In this document: piece by piece, positions 17,811 to 26,431 of the stretch
How positions within the stretch are numbered: the stretch's first letter is position 1
Layout of the letters: each line of letters opens with the position of its first letter
NCBI GenBank assembly: GCA_026710795.1
Contig: JAPOQK010000071.1
Location: 1 to 45,546 of the forward strand
DNA from: Candidatus Poribacteria bacterium
GTDB lineage: Bacteria; Poribacteria; WGA-4E; WGA-3G
DNA length: 45,546 nucleotides
Reading direction: 5' to 3'
Notes under the pieces: generated by a model
Databases searched by the model: none
Told to the model about the DNA's origin: nothing
Seen by the model: only the letters and a program-made list of their open reading frames with translations
Translations under genes and position numbers: made by a program

Positions 17811-17945
17811 ATTGTGACGTTTTGCACGTCACCTGTGACTTAAAGAATTCAGTCAGGATAAGGAATGTGACGCGAATATTGCTTTTTTTTTGAGGCTCCT
17901 TTTTGTTCTTTTTCTTATCTTGACCTACTTTAGGTTTCTGATCGT
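17811..17945 (-). repeat. Cassette 3' region (R element), copy 1
   Basis: This is about 75 percent identical by eye to 37921-38045: a GTGACGT-TTTGC-ACGTCAC hairpin (17814-17832), then CAGTCAGGATAAGGA-like sequence and a GTGACGCG segment, ending in a T-rich tract. On the minus strand both copies can encode RVTFL-x-LT-x-F, but the flanking frames are broken. It lies immediately downstream of the small ORF of cassette copy 2 on the minus strand, so it is probably the 3' part of the same unit. Confidence 0.6.
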
Positions 17946-18004
17946 GTCATCATTTTTGCGTAGGATTTGACGGCGAATTGTTTGTGTATGTCATTGAATT
18001 TCAT
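17930..18004 (-). CDS. Small ORF of cassette copy 2 (24 aa, likely truncated)
   Basis: The ORF begins MKFNDIHKQFAVK after AAGGAGGAA with a 9-nt spacer, an excellent ribosome site. It ends after 24 codons with TAA. Its opening matches the small ORF of copy 1 (MK, then KQF-x-VK). The short length and the open reading in another frame downstream suggest a frameshifted remnant of a longer small protein. I recognise no family with confidence. Confidence 0.35.
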   Translation of the reverse strand: MKFNDIHKQFAVKSYAKMMTRSET

Positions 18005-18020
18005 CGGAATATTCCTCCTT

Positions 18021-18066
18021 AAAAGGTTACCGTATGGTAACTTTTTTTGACATAACGGTAACTTTT
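18021..18066 (-). promoter_or_regulatory. Stem-loop of repeat cassette copy 2
   Basis: On the minus strand AAAAGTTACC-GTTATG (18066-18051) and a second AAAGTTACC (18045-18036) are both complementary to GGTAACCTTTT (18031-18021). The nearer pair forms a tight hairpin with a 4-nt loop (ATAC), ending directly before AAGGAGG. It could hide or expose the ribosome site, act as a weak attenuator, or be a DNA operator. Confidence 0.55.
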
Positions 18067-18269
18067 AATAGAATTGGTCTAATGTTAGTTTCCGTCTGGG
18101 TTTGCGGGTTGTTTTCATCGGTTTTTTGTGGTTGAAAAAAAATAATTTTGGTAACTTTTTTGGCTTTTTGTCGGAAGTCGATTCTACAGAATGTAAGATG
18201 TCGGAGGTCGCTTTGCTCGCTCCGACCTACGAATACGGTGATGTTGGGTTTGTTGGTTTGTTTTATCAT
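18027..18269 (-). CDS. ORF1 of cassette copy 2 (80 aa, hypothetical)
   Basis: The frame starts with ATG 9 nt after a TATAAT box and encodes a Lys/Thr/Asn-rich peptide, MIKQTNKPNITVF at the start and LLKVTVMSKKVTIR at the end. Residues around 15-27 are encoded by an inserted 36-bp palindrome that is also found at 45379-45414, so the original product was shorter. The copy at 45131 starts at the same place relative to the same promoter but ends after 41 residues. There is no known domain; it may be a leader peptide rather than a functional protein. Confidence 0.3.
   Translation of the reverse strand: MIKQTNKPNITVFVGRSEQSDLRHLTFCRIDFRQKAKKVTKIIFFQPQKTDENNPQTQTETNIRPILLKVTVMSKKVTIR
18199..18234. 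repeat. 36-bp palindromic repeat, copy A
   Basis: Exactly identical (in inverse orientation) to 45379-45414 over 36 bp. The arms GTCGGAG and CTCCGAC flank an AGCGA-type centre, and one end carries GTAGG. It interrupts ORF1 of cassette copy 2, while the other copy sits just after the ribosome site of cassette copy 3, so it has inserted at two different places within the same cassette type. Confidence 0.7.
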
Positions 18270-18278
18270 AGTGGTAGT

Positions 18279-18307
18279 ATTATAACACGTGGTTGGGTGG
18301 GTTGGAA
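18279..18307 (-). promoter_or_regulatory. Promoter of cassette copy 2 (leaderless ORF1)
   Basis: On the minus strand TTCCAA (18307-18302), a 17-nt spacer and TATAAT (18284-18279), then 9 nt to ATG 18269. The copy at 45093-45121 has the same -35 box, the same spacer length ending CGTGT, TATACT and the same 9-nt gap, so the arrangement is conserved. Confidence 0.6.
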
Positions 18308-18384
18308 GGGGAAGGTGGGGGTCGGAACAATATGTTTCATGTATGTTTCAGATTATTGGTTTATTTTTCAGTTTTTAGTTGTAT

Positions 18385-18580
18385 GAACCAGGATTTACGC
18401 GGAGGGCGCGGATTTTTGTCTGAACCAGGATTTCAGGATTAGCAGGATAAGAGAAGAGGTTTTTGGTGGGTTGTATGTTTTTGTCTGAATCGCTGAAGGC
18501 GCAGAGGACGCAGAAGACGCTGAAGGTAGAGGGATTTTCTGTGGGTTCTGTGGGTTCTGTGCATTCTGGGATTCTGACAA
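18385..18580. repeat. 9-bp-periodic repeat element, copy 1
   Basis: GAACCAGGATTT occurs at 18385 and again at 18422. Then follow four 9-mers of the type CGCTGAAGG / CGCAGAGGA / CGCAGAAGA / CGCTGAAGG (18491-18526) and four of TTCTGTGGG / TTCTGTGGG / TTCTGTGCA / TTCTGGGAT (18537-18572). The second set is roughly the complement of the first, so a long imperfect hairpin is possible. A related element lies at 44873-45022. Several short ORFs here are artefacts of the repeats. Confidence 0.65.
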
Positions 18581-18589
18581 GTACGTTGG

Positions 18590-18718
18590 ACACCTGTCGC
18601 CCCGCTGGGGCTTGCTCATTCTATGCATTGGGTACTATACACCTGTCGCCCCGCTGGGCTTACTTTTGTATGTACAACGTTTACTATACACCTTTCGCCC
18701 GCTGGGGCTGAACGGCAC
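18590..18718. repeat. Three tandem 49-bp units with CGCCCCGCTGGGG palindromes
   Basis: Units start at 18590, 18639 and 18688 with ACACCTGTCGCCCCGCTGGG (third: ACACCTTTCGCCC), each with a small palindrome GCCCCGCTGGGGC, complete only in unit 1, and a TACTAT just before the next unit. The period is exactly 49 bp; the third unit is truncated. Between the palindromes the sequence differs, so the array is old. No CRISPR-like spacers or cas genes accompany it. Confidence 0.75.
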
Positions 18719-18721
18719 AAA

Positions 18722-18864
18722 CTATAGTGAACATTCATTGAAAATAATAATATAAAGTCCGTGTAGGAGCGATATCCAAATCGCGACAAAACTCACTGAT
18801 AGTCGTGAATCGGAGTTCCCTCCTACATATCAAAATGTCCCATTAATTCAAAAGTTTACTATAG
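18722..18864. mobile_element. MITE-like inverted-repeat element 1 (143 bp)
   Basis: The ends are inverted repeats: CTATAGTGAACATTCATTGA at 18722 and, read back from 18864, CTATAGTAAACTTTTGAATT. Inside is an imperfect 26-bp palindrome whose arms begin TGTAGGAG. Internal sequence matches 38151-38288 in opposite orientation, including ACAAAACTCACTGATAGTCG (18786-18805). No transposase is encoded, so this looks like a non-autonomous element. Confidence 0.7.
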
Positions 18865-18907
18865 ATTGTTGATACAACGGTATACTCTGCATAATCTTAT
18901 ACTAATA

Positions 18908-20143
18908 CTAATTTGTTCGCAAATCGAATACAGTTTTGACAGTGCCAGTTTTACCAGTGTTTAATGCAGTCTGAATCGCGCTTTTGTAGTCTTTCAATTG
19001 GAAGGGTGTACTGACAAGCGGAAGTAAATTCTTGCCGTGTTCATATAGAAGATGTGTTCCCAGTTGAAATGTGTGTACTTGTTCATCATTATAGGACTCA
19101 ATACCATAAGCATAAGCACCACTAACATTTAACTGTTTATACCAAATAGATGTCCAATCAACGTTTTTGGGTATACCTGGCATGCCAAGTAGAATCACTT
19201 CTCCGTTTGCTCGTGTGAACCGAAGGGCATCGTCTATTGTAACACTTGAACCAATACAATCAAAGGTTAAATCTGCTCCACCAATTAAGATCTGTTGTCC
19301 GGTTTCTGGTTGAAAAGATTCAGCATCAGTTAATTCTATGAAAATATCGTACCTACCTCTATTGGTAGGAATCACTACATCAGCACCGAGATCACGCGCA
19401 AATTGCTGTTGGTGAGGGTATTTGGCAAAAATGATGATCCGGTTTTGATATCCGATCATCCGAAGTGCAGCCACGGTGAGTAATCCAATCGTCCCTCCTC
19501 CAATCACACAGATATTTTCAGCATCCTTATATTTAGTATTTAGAACGCCATGTAATGCACAAGAGAAGGGTTCAAGTAGGACGGCAACTTCATCGGACAT
19601 ATCCTCTGGGATCTGATGCAACTGTGAATAGTGAGCGAGTACATACTGACTCCATCCACCACCAGTATCACGACAAAATCCTGTTTGCACTCCAGCAGAT
19701 ATGTTACCTTTTGTTATATTTTCACAATTGGCAAAACGAAGGTTTTTACATTGATGGCAGGGTGGTTCAATCTCACGTACACTACATGATAATGCGGGTT
19801 CAATCACCACACGTTCTCCGATTGACCAACCCTGTACCTGATCACCAATCTCGGCAATTTCACCAACGATTTCATGACCCAAGACAAAAGGTGTTGATGT
19901 GATTGGAGAAAAATAAAGGCTTCCCTTTGATGTGATCGTTGCTAAGTCCGAACCACAGATACCACTGAGTCTTGTTTTGATTTTGACCCATTGTTGTGTA
20001 GGTAACTGTGGTTCAGGAATATCAACGAAATTAATACATGAAAGAGGAGACGTGTATAGGCTACGCCATCTTTTGCCGAGGTAGCGTATTGCGATATAAC
20101 GAGGGATGTTTTTTGTATACAGAATTGCTTCCACAGTGATCAA
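18908..20143 (-). CDS. Zinc-dependent alcohol dehydrogenase (medium-chain, MDR)
   Basis: The 411-residue protein is a medium-chain NAD(P)-dependent dehydrogenase. SGICGSDLA supplies the catalytic zinc Cys, GHEIVGEIAEIG is the signature, and a Cys cluster (PPCHQCKNLRFANCEN) resembles the structural-zinc lobe. VIGGGTIGLLTVAALR is the dinucleotide-binding turn. It probably oxidises a polyol, threonine or sugar alcohol; the exact substrate is unclear. The longest frame begins at TTG 20141-20143 with a GTG three codons later; neither has a good ribosome site, so the N terminus is uncertain. It is the last gene of a minus-strand cluster, 84 nt after sat. Confidence 0.85.
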   Translation of the reverse strand: MITVEAILYTKNIPRYIAIRYLGKRWRSLYTSPLSCINFVDIPEPQLPTQQWVKIKTRLSGICGSDLATITSKGSLYFSPITSTPFVLGHEIVGEIAEIGDQVQGWSIGERVVIEPALSCSVREIEPPCHQCKNLRFANCENITKGNISAGVQTGFCRDTGGGWSQYVLAHYSQLHQIPEDMSDEVAVLLEPFSCALHGVLNTKYKDAENICVIGGGTIGLLTVAALRMIGYQNRIIIFAKYPHQQQFARDLGADVVIPTNRGRYDIFIELTDAESFQPETGQQILIGGADLTFDCIGSSVTIDDALRFTRANGEVILLGMPGIPKNVDWTSIWYKQLNVSGAYAYGIESYNDEQVHTFQLGTHLLYEHGKNLLPLVSTPFQLKDYKSAIQTALNTGKTGTVKTVFDLRTN

Positions 20144-20227
20144 CTATTACAAGTGAATTCGTTAGAGTCTTTCAAGGGTATGTGTATACAGGTTACAGAG
20201 ACCCATCCTGTTAAGGTAAGAGAATTA

Positions 20228-21418
20228 TCATGCCACACTTTGGTAATATTCCATCAGAATCTCTGCGACTTCAGGTCGTGCGATTTCGGGTGGGAGTGGT
20301 TCTCCTGCAGCAAGGATTTCACGTTGTTTTGTACCTGAGATAGTGAAATAATCATCTTGTCCGTGAGGGCAGTCACCCATCATAACGATTTCGTTGCATT
20401 TTTTACACCACATTGTCCAATTACCTTTAAATATCTCTATCTCTAATGCATCCTCTGAGATTTCATCAAAAATCTCTTGTGCATCAAAGGGACCGTAATA
20501 ATCTCCTGCACCAGCATGGTCACGTCCGACGATGAAATGTGATGCACCACAGTTTTGACGGAATACAGCATGTAGTAGTGCTTCCCGTGGACCTGCGTAT
20601 AGCATATCAAACCCGTAGCCGGTAATTGAGACGGTATTCTCTGGAAAATAGTGTTGTACCATAGCACGGATTGCAGCGTCCCGGACAGCAGCAGGAATAT
20701 CACCCGGTTTTAATTTACCGAGAAGCATGTGGATAAGTACACCGTCAGCATTCACCTCTTTTTGGGCAATCTTACATAGTTCTTCATGTGCGCGGTGCAT
20801 TGGGTTTCGTGTCTGGAATGCAACCACCTTCTCCCAACCACGTTCTGCGATATCTGCACGAATTTCAACTGCGGTTCGGAATGTATCTGGGAAATCTTCA
20901 GGGAAATAGGAATAGTTCAATACTTGGATAGGTCCGGAGAGCACATTGTCACCAACATCAGAGAAAGCAGGGACACCGGGATGTTCAGAATCAGTTGTTC
21001 CAAATGTCTTTTCAATAATATGGTTTATTTGTGCAGACGAGATCGTTTCAATTGCCGATAGATCCATTACTGCAATTACTGGATTACCTTCTACGTTTGG
21101 ATCAAGTAATGCGATTCGGTCAGCACTTCTAACTTCATTAGTCAATTGATCCTCAGAAACGATATTCATTATAGGAACGGGCCAAAATAATCCGTTGAGA
21201 AGTTTCATATCATTAGCAACACTGATTGCTTCAGATATATTCATGTATCCTGTCAACGGCGTAAAATAACCCGATGCAAGCATTACGGCTGATGCAGCTG
21301 CACCTGATGAGACTGTAATTGAAGGAAGTTGTTCCGCTTCTTTTATCAGTCCTGCGCGTTCTGCATCATCCGATACATAAAGCGGTGTTAAAGTCTCGGC
21401 TCCATGTGGTTTTATCAT
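20228..21418 (-). CDS. Sulfate adenylyltransferase (ATP sulfurylase)
   Basis: The 396-residue enzyme makes adenosine phosphosulfate from ATP and sulfate. Family motifs are QTRNPMHRAH (202-211) and GRDHAG (298-303), with a C-terminal zinc-type cluster C338-x2-C341-x8-C350-x-H352 found in the single-chain (Sat/Met3) form. No APS kinase domain is fused, and no APS reductase lies nearby, so assimilation or dissimilation cannot be told apart. AAGGAGAT sits 6 nt before ATG 21418. With the cysteine synthase at 35267-36196, sulfur assimilation is plausible. Confidence 0.95.
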   Translation of the reverse strand: MIKPHGAETLTPLYVSDDAERAGLIKEAEQLPSITVSSGAAASAVMLASGYFTPLTGYMNISEAISVANDMKLLNGLFWPVPIMNIVSEDQLTNEVRSADRIALLDPNVEGNPVIAVMDLSAIETISSAQINHIIEKTFGTTDSEHPGVPAFSDVGDNVLSGPIQVLNYSYFPEDFPDTFRTAVEIRADIAERGWEKVVAFQTRNPMHRAHEELCKIAQKEVNADGVLIHMLLGKLKPGDIPAAVRDAAIRAMVQHYFPENTVSITGYGFDMLYAGPREALLHAVFRQNCGASHFIVGRDHAGAGDYYGPFDAQEIFDEISEDALEIEIFKGNWTMWCKKCNEIVMMGDCPHGQDDYFTISGTKQREILAAGEPLPPEIARPEVAEILMEYYQSVA

Positions 21419-21462
21419 TTAGATCTCCTTATATACGCTAATAATAAAAATATAACACTAAA

Positions 21463-23619
21463 CTATTGTTCAATAGATGTCTCTTCCTTTGTAGAAATTT
21501 GTTCAACAGTACATCCGTTCCATATCCAGTGTATATGTCTTTTATCTGTTTCTATCCGTTTTTTTGAGGTGTAAATCACGAGTACGAGATGGTTGTTTTC
21601 TACCTCAACGATGGCTTCCTTTTCTACCATTTTGTTGTGTGGTGGCACAAAAAGTTTCTTAATAATTTTCTTTCCATTTGCAAGCATATTGACTTCATGT
21701 GTTGCATCTTCTGCTGTCTGAAATATGTTAGTAATACGGTATGTTCCATTTGGCAAGTCAATACGAAACGCAGCATCCTCTCTTCCGTGGACTGCATCCC
21801 TTGTCAGTGGGGTTGTCTCCTCAGGAGGACCGAGATATGCAGCTCGCGGTGAGATTCGCCAGTTCGATTTATTTAGCGGATCTTTCGGATTCCATTCAGT
21901 ATCCCAACCGTATTTCCCACTAACAAACATTGTTTTTGGACCAACTATGTGATAGTTCTTTTCTGCTTCAGCATTGTCTGGTTGCATGTCAAATCGGATA
22001 ATTAGGTTCCCATCCTCTGTCTCATCCCAAAGATCAAGTGCTGGTGGTTGTGTTTTTCTTTTAAATAGTTTTAGGTGTTCTGTTTCATGGATAATATCGT
22101 AATTTGGTTTAAGATCTGCAAATGGTTCTGTTTCAGGATACATCCATGCAATCACATAATCAGCACGAATATAATCTAATCCCACACTATCTTTGTTGTT
22201 TCGGTTAACAGGAAAGTAGTAATAGTTAGCCTCATAATTTGCCATGTGCACAACATCATCCGCATATACCCCATAGAAAGCTTGTGTATGTATAAATGGA
22301 GCAACAGGATCAACTCGTCCGAGTGCTTCAGATTTGTGTCCATCTGCAGTACGAATAGAAAACGTAGTATGTGGTTCAATTAAGTCTGTCCCTGATACCA
22401 GTTCTGCCATCTCCGGTGAGATACTTCCGTGTTCGTAAGCTGTCCTACCGAAATGGATTAGCGCGAATAGAATTATGCATGTCGTGATACCGTACCGAAC
22501 AATTTTGTGCATATCAATTATCAGCCATGGTGCTAACATCAGCAAAATGTAAATATATATTCTGTCGTTTATCCAACCGCCTGGTCCGTAACTCCATGGT
22601 GCCTTGATGAACATATAAGTAAATAGAATGGCAATCAGCAAAAACACATCGGTACGTTGAATCCACTCCTTTCGATATATTCGGTAACCAACTGCGATGA
22701 GTACTGCAATTCCCAATACAACGAGTAAGAAGTGGTTTGGATGTTTATGCCAATGTGTGAAGTAGACAAGACATCCAATGTCAAGAAAGTAGTCCCAAAT
22801 GTAGTCCATACCCCTATGGCTGCCTGTTGGATGCCTTTTAACGCTTTGTAGGTAGTATTCCATTAGCACAAAATAGATCGGCACCATGTAGAATAGGAAG
22901 CGTAAAAAAGGCTTTAGTCTTATGAAAAACTGCTTTAGCATTGCCACAACACTATGTCTTTGAGTTTTCCAGACTTCTACTAATGATTCACACCCCCAAA
23001 TACTTCCCGCTGCGACAGAAATGCCTAATACGACAAGACCGTAAGATACAATGTGTGACAGATAGGTGAGCAGTAACAGCACGTACAGCACACAGATTTG
23101 CTTAACCTGCATGTTGTCTTTATGCTTCCACCAGTAACCAAAACTAAAAAAGAAAAAAGAGATACTGAGTGTAAAATTGTAAAAACCCATGTAGAGTAGA
23201 TAGTTGTAAGCAAATGGAAAACCGAGCCATGCATAGATAAACTTGTCTTTTTTATTTTTGTGGACTGCATCAATAAAATAAAAGAAGGCAATCGGTATCA
23301 TACCAATTGCGATTGTCAGAAAGACCTTTTCAGATATGACAGGAGGGAAAACATAGAGAAGTGCAGCAAGTACGATGTGAGATAACCAGTTTGGAAAGAT
23401 TGTGATATTTAGTTTCCAAGCATCACGAATTTTATAGTTTGCATGTTCACTATACTCTTTTAAAACAAGTGCATTGTAAACATGGCTCGGACCATCTTGT
23501 GAAGGGAAATATGCGAAAATCCATATCGGTAGGAGATATAATATTAGTAATACAACAAATATGTGTTTCCATGATAATTCTCTCCAATTAAACATTTTAT
23601 TTCTCCCAGTATCTGACAT
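21463..23619 (-). CDS. Large membrane protein, glycosyltransferase-like
   Basis: The 718-residue protein has a hydrophobic N-terminal two-thirds with about 11-12 membrane helices and a soluble C-terminal beta-rich part (about 510-718) that looks like a carbohydrate-binding or jelly-roll domain. YFPSQDGPSHVYNALVLKEY after the first helix resembles the acidic first loop of PMT/GT39-type lipid-linked sugar transferases. ATG 23617-23619 lies 1 nt after the nth stop; an internal ATG at 23593-23595 has GGGAG 8 nt upstream and is the better-supported start (710 aa). The family assignment is inference from topology; the substrate is unknown. Confidence 0.6.
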   Translation of the reverse strand: MSDTGRNKMFNWRELSWKHIFVVLLILYLLPIWIFAYFPSQDGPSHVYNALVLKEYSEHANYKIRDAWKLNITIFPNWLSHIVLAALLYVFPPVISEKVFLTIAIGMIPIAFFYFIDAVHKNKKDKFIYAWLGFPFAYNYLLYMGFYNFTLSISFFFFSFGYWWKHKDNMQVKQICVLYVLLLLTYLSHIVSYGLVVLGISVAAGSIWGCESLVEVWKTQRHSVVAMLKQFFIRLKPFLRFLFYMVPIYFVLMEYYLQSVKRHPTGSHRGMDYIWDYFLDIGCLVYFTHWHKHPNHFLLVVLGIAVLIAVGYRIYRKEWIQRTDVFLLIAILFTYMFIKAPWSYGPGGWINDRIYIYILLMLAPWLIIDMHKIVRYGITTCIILFALIHFGRTAYEHGSISPEMAELVSGTDLIEPHTTFSIRTADGHKSEALGRVDPVAPFIHTQAFYGVYADDVVHMANYEANYYYFPVNRNNKDSVGLDYIRADYVIAWMYPETEPFADLKPNYDIIHETEHLKLFKRKTQPPALDLWDETEDGNLIIRFDMQPDNAEAEKNYHIVGPKTMFVSGKYGWDTEWNPKDPLNKSNWRISPRAAYLGPPEETTPLTRDAVHGREDAAFRIDLPNGTYRITNIFQTAEDATHEVNMLANGKKIIKKLFVPPHNKMVEKEAIVEVENNHLVLVIYTSKKRIETDKRHIHWIWNGCTVEQISTKEETSIEQ

Positions 23620-23620
23620 C

Positions 23621-24289
23621 CTATGTTTGCATATTTTCTTTATAGTAGAGGCATTGTCTGGTCAATGGACATTGTTCACATAAAGGTTTTCTGGCATTAC
23701 ATATCTGTCTACCAAAATATATCAGATTCATGTGGAATGGGTATGTTTTACCTTTTGGAATAAGTGGTGGCAATTCATGGTGTGCTTTCTCAGCACTGCA
23801 ATTATCTGAAATAAGACCAAGACGTTTAGATATACGTAGGATATGTGTGTCTACGGGGAATACATCTCTACCGCATGCGAAGGAAAGTGTAACTGAGGCA
23901 GTTTTAATCCCAATACCTTTATGCTGACATAGGAATTCTAAGGCATCCTCAGTTTTCATATCATGTATAAATTCTAATGACAATTCACCGTATTCTGCTT
24001 TGAGCCAAGAGAGAAAGTTTTTAATGGTCTCTGTTTTTTGTTTGCCTAAACCAACAATCTTAATAGTTTCTTCAACAGCATCCGCATCAGCAATTAATAC
24101 ATCTTCCCATGTTGAAAATTTGTTTCGAAGCTGCGCGTATCCTTTATCACGGCTGACATCAGTAGTATTTTGTGATAATATAGTTAAAATGAGACATTCA
24201 AGCACATCTTCTGTGCCATCCCAAGTTGGAATTCCGAGCAATTCTTCAAGTGTTTCTGAAATGATTTCCGCTTTCTTTTGTAGTTTCAA
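23621..24289 (-). CDS. Endonuclease III-like DNA glycosylase/AP lyase
   Basis: The 222-residue base-excision repair enzyme has a helix-hairpin-helix (HKGIGIKTA) with catalytic K129, D147 (VDTHI), and the 4Fe-4S cluster ligands C197-x6-C204-x2-C207-x5-C213. LTILSQNTTDVSRDKG is the typical N-terminal domain helix. It removes oxidised pyrimidines from DNA and cuts the abasic site. It is tightly packed with the downstream membrane protein (1 nt apart) and follows the DUF6785 gene by 73 nt, but no functional link is evident. Confidence 0.93.
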   Translation of the reverse strand: MKLQKKAEIISETLEELLGIPTWDGTEDVLECLILTILSQNTTDVSRDKGYAQLRNKFSTWEDVLIADADAVEETIKIVGLGKQKTETIKNFLSWLKAEYGELSLEFIHDMKTEDALEFLCQHKGIGIKTASVTLSFACGRDVFPVDTHILRISKRLGLISDNCSAEKAHHELPPLIPKGKTYPFHMNLIYFGRQICNARKPLCEQCPLTRQCLYYKENMQT

Positions 24290-24362
24290 TTATTGCTACC
24301 GTGCCTTTTGTTTACAATATTATACCATAAATAGAAAAAATAGCAATTTTTTTATGGATAAA

Positions 24363-26288
24363 CTAAAACAGAAAACGATACATCGGTTGATCAAGAAAAA
24401 CTGCCAGAAGACTCCAGAAAGCACCGATAACAAATTCACCAAGTACAATACCAAGGAAGAATGGAATTGCTTTTCGATGTAATCGGATACCACCATATTT
24501 GAGCACAATCCATTTTAGCAACCACCCAACGAATATAGACCCAATCATCGGATTAATTGCCCAACTACCTGATATAGCATAGCCAACCGGATGCAGATTC
24601 CACCAAATAAATCGCATCCGCATCGCTGCAAGAAGGAGTGTTACGACAAATCCAAAGGAGGCAAAACCTATAGCAGGTGCGTCTGGTGGAGCAGCATAGG
24701 TTAACCACGATTCAAGTCTACCAAATGATTCTCGACCAAAACCTGGACCACCTCCTTCTGAGTAATACATTGAAAGAAATGCCCAAAACGAACCTAAAGC
24801 ACCAAGGACCGTTGCTAACATCATCAGCAATGCGAACCTACGTATAGGAATGTTTGCACCTTCTGCTAATTTGAAGCCTTCAAGTTGATGCGGCATAGCA
24901 TGTGAACGGTGTGCTCGGTTGAGAAAATAGAGATAGGCGAAGCCAGTTAGGTTTACAGCACCTAACCTACGAATTCCAACCAATCTTGGCAACATCTCAT
25001 CTGGTCCGATAAAGTGAAGGTCATGAACAGGTGATCCAAGTTCAGCACGAAGTCTTGTAATTGCTATTGCAATAGCAAACCAGATCGCAAAATAAACAAT
25101 GATAATCCATAGACTCATCCCCATTTTAAGACAAAATCCTACAATAAATACAATACTACAAAGCAGTGCTATGAGGACAAGTGGATATGATACAGGATCA
25201 TCTTGCCTTCGTGAATCATTGTCAGGAAGCATATTATGTTTTGAAAAAACACCTTTAAATATCTGCTTTAGATACCGACGACTCATCCAGATAGCAAGAA
25301 CACATAGTCCAAGATAAGCACCATGTGATTGTTCTGCTTCATAGGGAAATCGAGGTAGTCCACGCCATCCAGCTATGGTACCTAACAACCGTTCTGCACG
25401 CCAAATTAACCAGAATGCCCAACATGAGAAGGAGAGATCAAGTGGGAAAAAAAATGATAAACCTACACCGAATGGAAAAACACCAATAGGACTCCATCCA
25501 ATACCGTTCCACGGACGTTCAGTAAATATCCTACGTAGGTCAAATAGTTTTCCTCCAAGACTTGGTACAGCTGGATACAAATAGTTTAATCCGTTTATAA
25601 TATCAATTGACATGCCAATTGCCAATCCCATCCACAGCCAATGAGATTTAAAGAACCTACCATTAGGAGTTGTCATTTCATACGGCAGCTGGATTATCGG
25701 ATAACTCAGTCGTTCGGATTCAACCCACTGCTTGCGAAATATAAGGCACAAACATAACATGACAAGGTGCACGACAACAATAAAGAGTGTCCACCAAAAT
25801 ATCTTGGGTATCCAAGCAATAAAATTATGTGATTCATATATACTTGAAAAGCCGTAATAGTAACCTTCAAGGACTCGTTTATTACTTATTACTAACCAAT
25901 CCGGAATGTGTAAGTGAAACAGATTTATCCAGTCATTTTCTGGTGTAGCAAACCAGTGGGCATGACCTATGAGTGGCATCAAGACAAGAAATCTATCCAC
26001 ACCAGCCAAACCAGCACCTATAGAGATACAAGTGTAAATTACCAGTAGTTCAGCACGATTCAATGCAAGAACTCTATTCAAACGACGTAAAAGGAGTCCT
26101 AATCCTAATAGTATTAATATAGTTGTGATTGCATTATAAAATAGTGAAACTTGTGTTGGACTGCCACCACCGCGCAATATTGATGCTGATACCCACCAAC
26201 AATTTAGCGGAACTAACACACAGATAAGGAGGATTGTAATCGGACGGATTTTGAGAGTTGATGTAGAAATAGGTTCATTTTGTTTCAT
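24363..26288 (-). CDS. DUF6785/DUF6784-family membrane protein (OPT-like)
   Basis: The 641-residue protein has about 13-14 hydrophobic segments and resembles the oligopeptide-transporter-like DUF6785/6784 family: SILRGGGSPTQVSLFYNA near the N terminus, SERLSYPIIQLPYEM around 185-200 and RLRAELGSPVHDLHFIGPDE in the middle. These features suggest an integral membrane transporter of unknown substrate. It is the first gene of the minus-strand cluster 26288-18908 and diverges from the DUF3352-like gene, with a 143-bp shared promoter region. Confidence 0.8.
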   Translation of the reverse strand: MKQNEPISTSTLKIRPITILLICVLVPLNCWWVSASILRGGGSPTQVSLFYNAITTILILLGLGLLLRRLNRVLALNRAELLVIYTCISIGAGLAGVDRFLVLMPLIGHAHWFATPENDWINLFHLHIPDWLVISNKRVLEGYYYGFSSIYESHNFIAWIPKIFWWTLFIVVVHLVMLCLCLIFRKQWVESERLSYPIIQLPYEMTTPNGRFFKSHWLWMGLAIGMSIDIINGLNYLYPAVPSLGGKLFDLRRIFTERPWNGIGWSPIGVFPFGVGLSFFFPLDLSFSCWAFWLIWRAERLLGTIAGWRGLPRFPYEAEQSHGAYLGLCVLAIWMSRRYLKQIFKGVFSKHNMLPDNDSRRQDDPVSYPLVLIALLCSIVFIVGFCLKMGMSLWIIIVYFAIWFAIAIAITRLRAELGSPVHDLHFIGPDEMLPRLVGIRRLGAVNLTGFAYLYFLNRAHRSHAMPHQLEGFKLAEGANIPIRRFALLMMLATVLGALGSFWAFLSMYYSEGGGPGFGRESFGRLESWLTYAAPPDAPAIGFASFGFVVTLLLAAMRMRFIWWNLHPVGYAISGSWAINPMIGSIFVGWLLKWIVLKYGGIRLHRKAIPFFLGIVLGEFVIGAFWSLLAVFLDQPMYRFLF

Positions 26289-26355
26289 TTTACTTAATAG
26301 ATTTTATAACATTAGATTGGATTATACAATTGTTTTATTGTTGATTGTTTTTGGA

Positions 26356-26385
26356 TTGTTCAGCAATCATCATATGTGATATAAT
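26356..26385 (+). promoter_or_regulatory. Probable promoter of the 26432 gene
   Basis: TATAAT at 26380-26385 with TTGTTC at 26356-26361, an 18-nt spacer. The start site would lie about 40 nt before ATG 26432. It probably drives the cluster 26432-29984. Confidence 0.5.
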
Positions 26386-26431
26386 CAAGAATACTAAGAC
26401 CCTGAAGTATGAGTGAAGGATTCAAACCAAT

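Larger units (their letters stand above)
17930..18307 (-). repeat. Repeat cassette, copy 2
   Basis: Read on the minus strand it holds a promoter (18307-18279), ORF1 (18269-18027), the shared core (about 18117-18070) and four GTTACC motifs: AAAAAAGTTACC at 18161-18150, AAAAGTTACCGTTATG at 18066-18051, AAAGTTACC at 18045-18036 and the inverted GGTAACCTTTT at about 18031-18021. A Shine-Dalgarno (AAGGAGGAA) and a small ORF starting at 18004 follow. This is the most complete of the three copies, apart from a 36-bp palindromic insertion within ORF1 at 18199-18234. Confidence 0.75.
17579..18907. other. Gene desert made of dispersed repeats
   Basis: No standard gene is present in 1.3 kb. In order it holds a 3' fragment of the repeat cassette (17811-17945), cassette copy 2 on the minus strand (17930-18307) containing a 36-bp palindromic insertion (18199-18234), a 9-bp-periodic element (18385-18580), three 49-bp tandem units (18590-18718) and a short inverted-repeat element (18722-18864). 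ORFs between 18375 and 18711 are repeat-derived. The block separates two opposing transcription units. Confidence 0.75.

Noticed and set aside
17643..17843. 66-residue open frame in the gene desert.
   Set aside because: No ribosome site, low-complexity hydrophobic translation and overlap with the 3' cassette region.
18375..18711. Several open frames (70-80 residues) on both strands.
   Set aside because: Encoded by 9-bp-periodic and 49-bp repeats; Pro/Thr/Ser-rich low-complexity translations.
18590..18718. Tandem 49-bp units as a CRISPR array.
   Set aside because: Repeats are only partly conserved, three units, no cas genes, and the heads contain a short GC palindrome; no spacer-like regularity beyond period.
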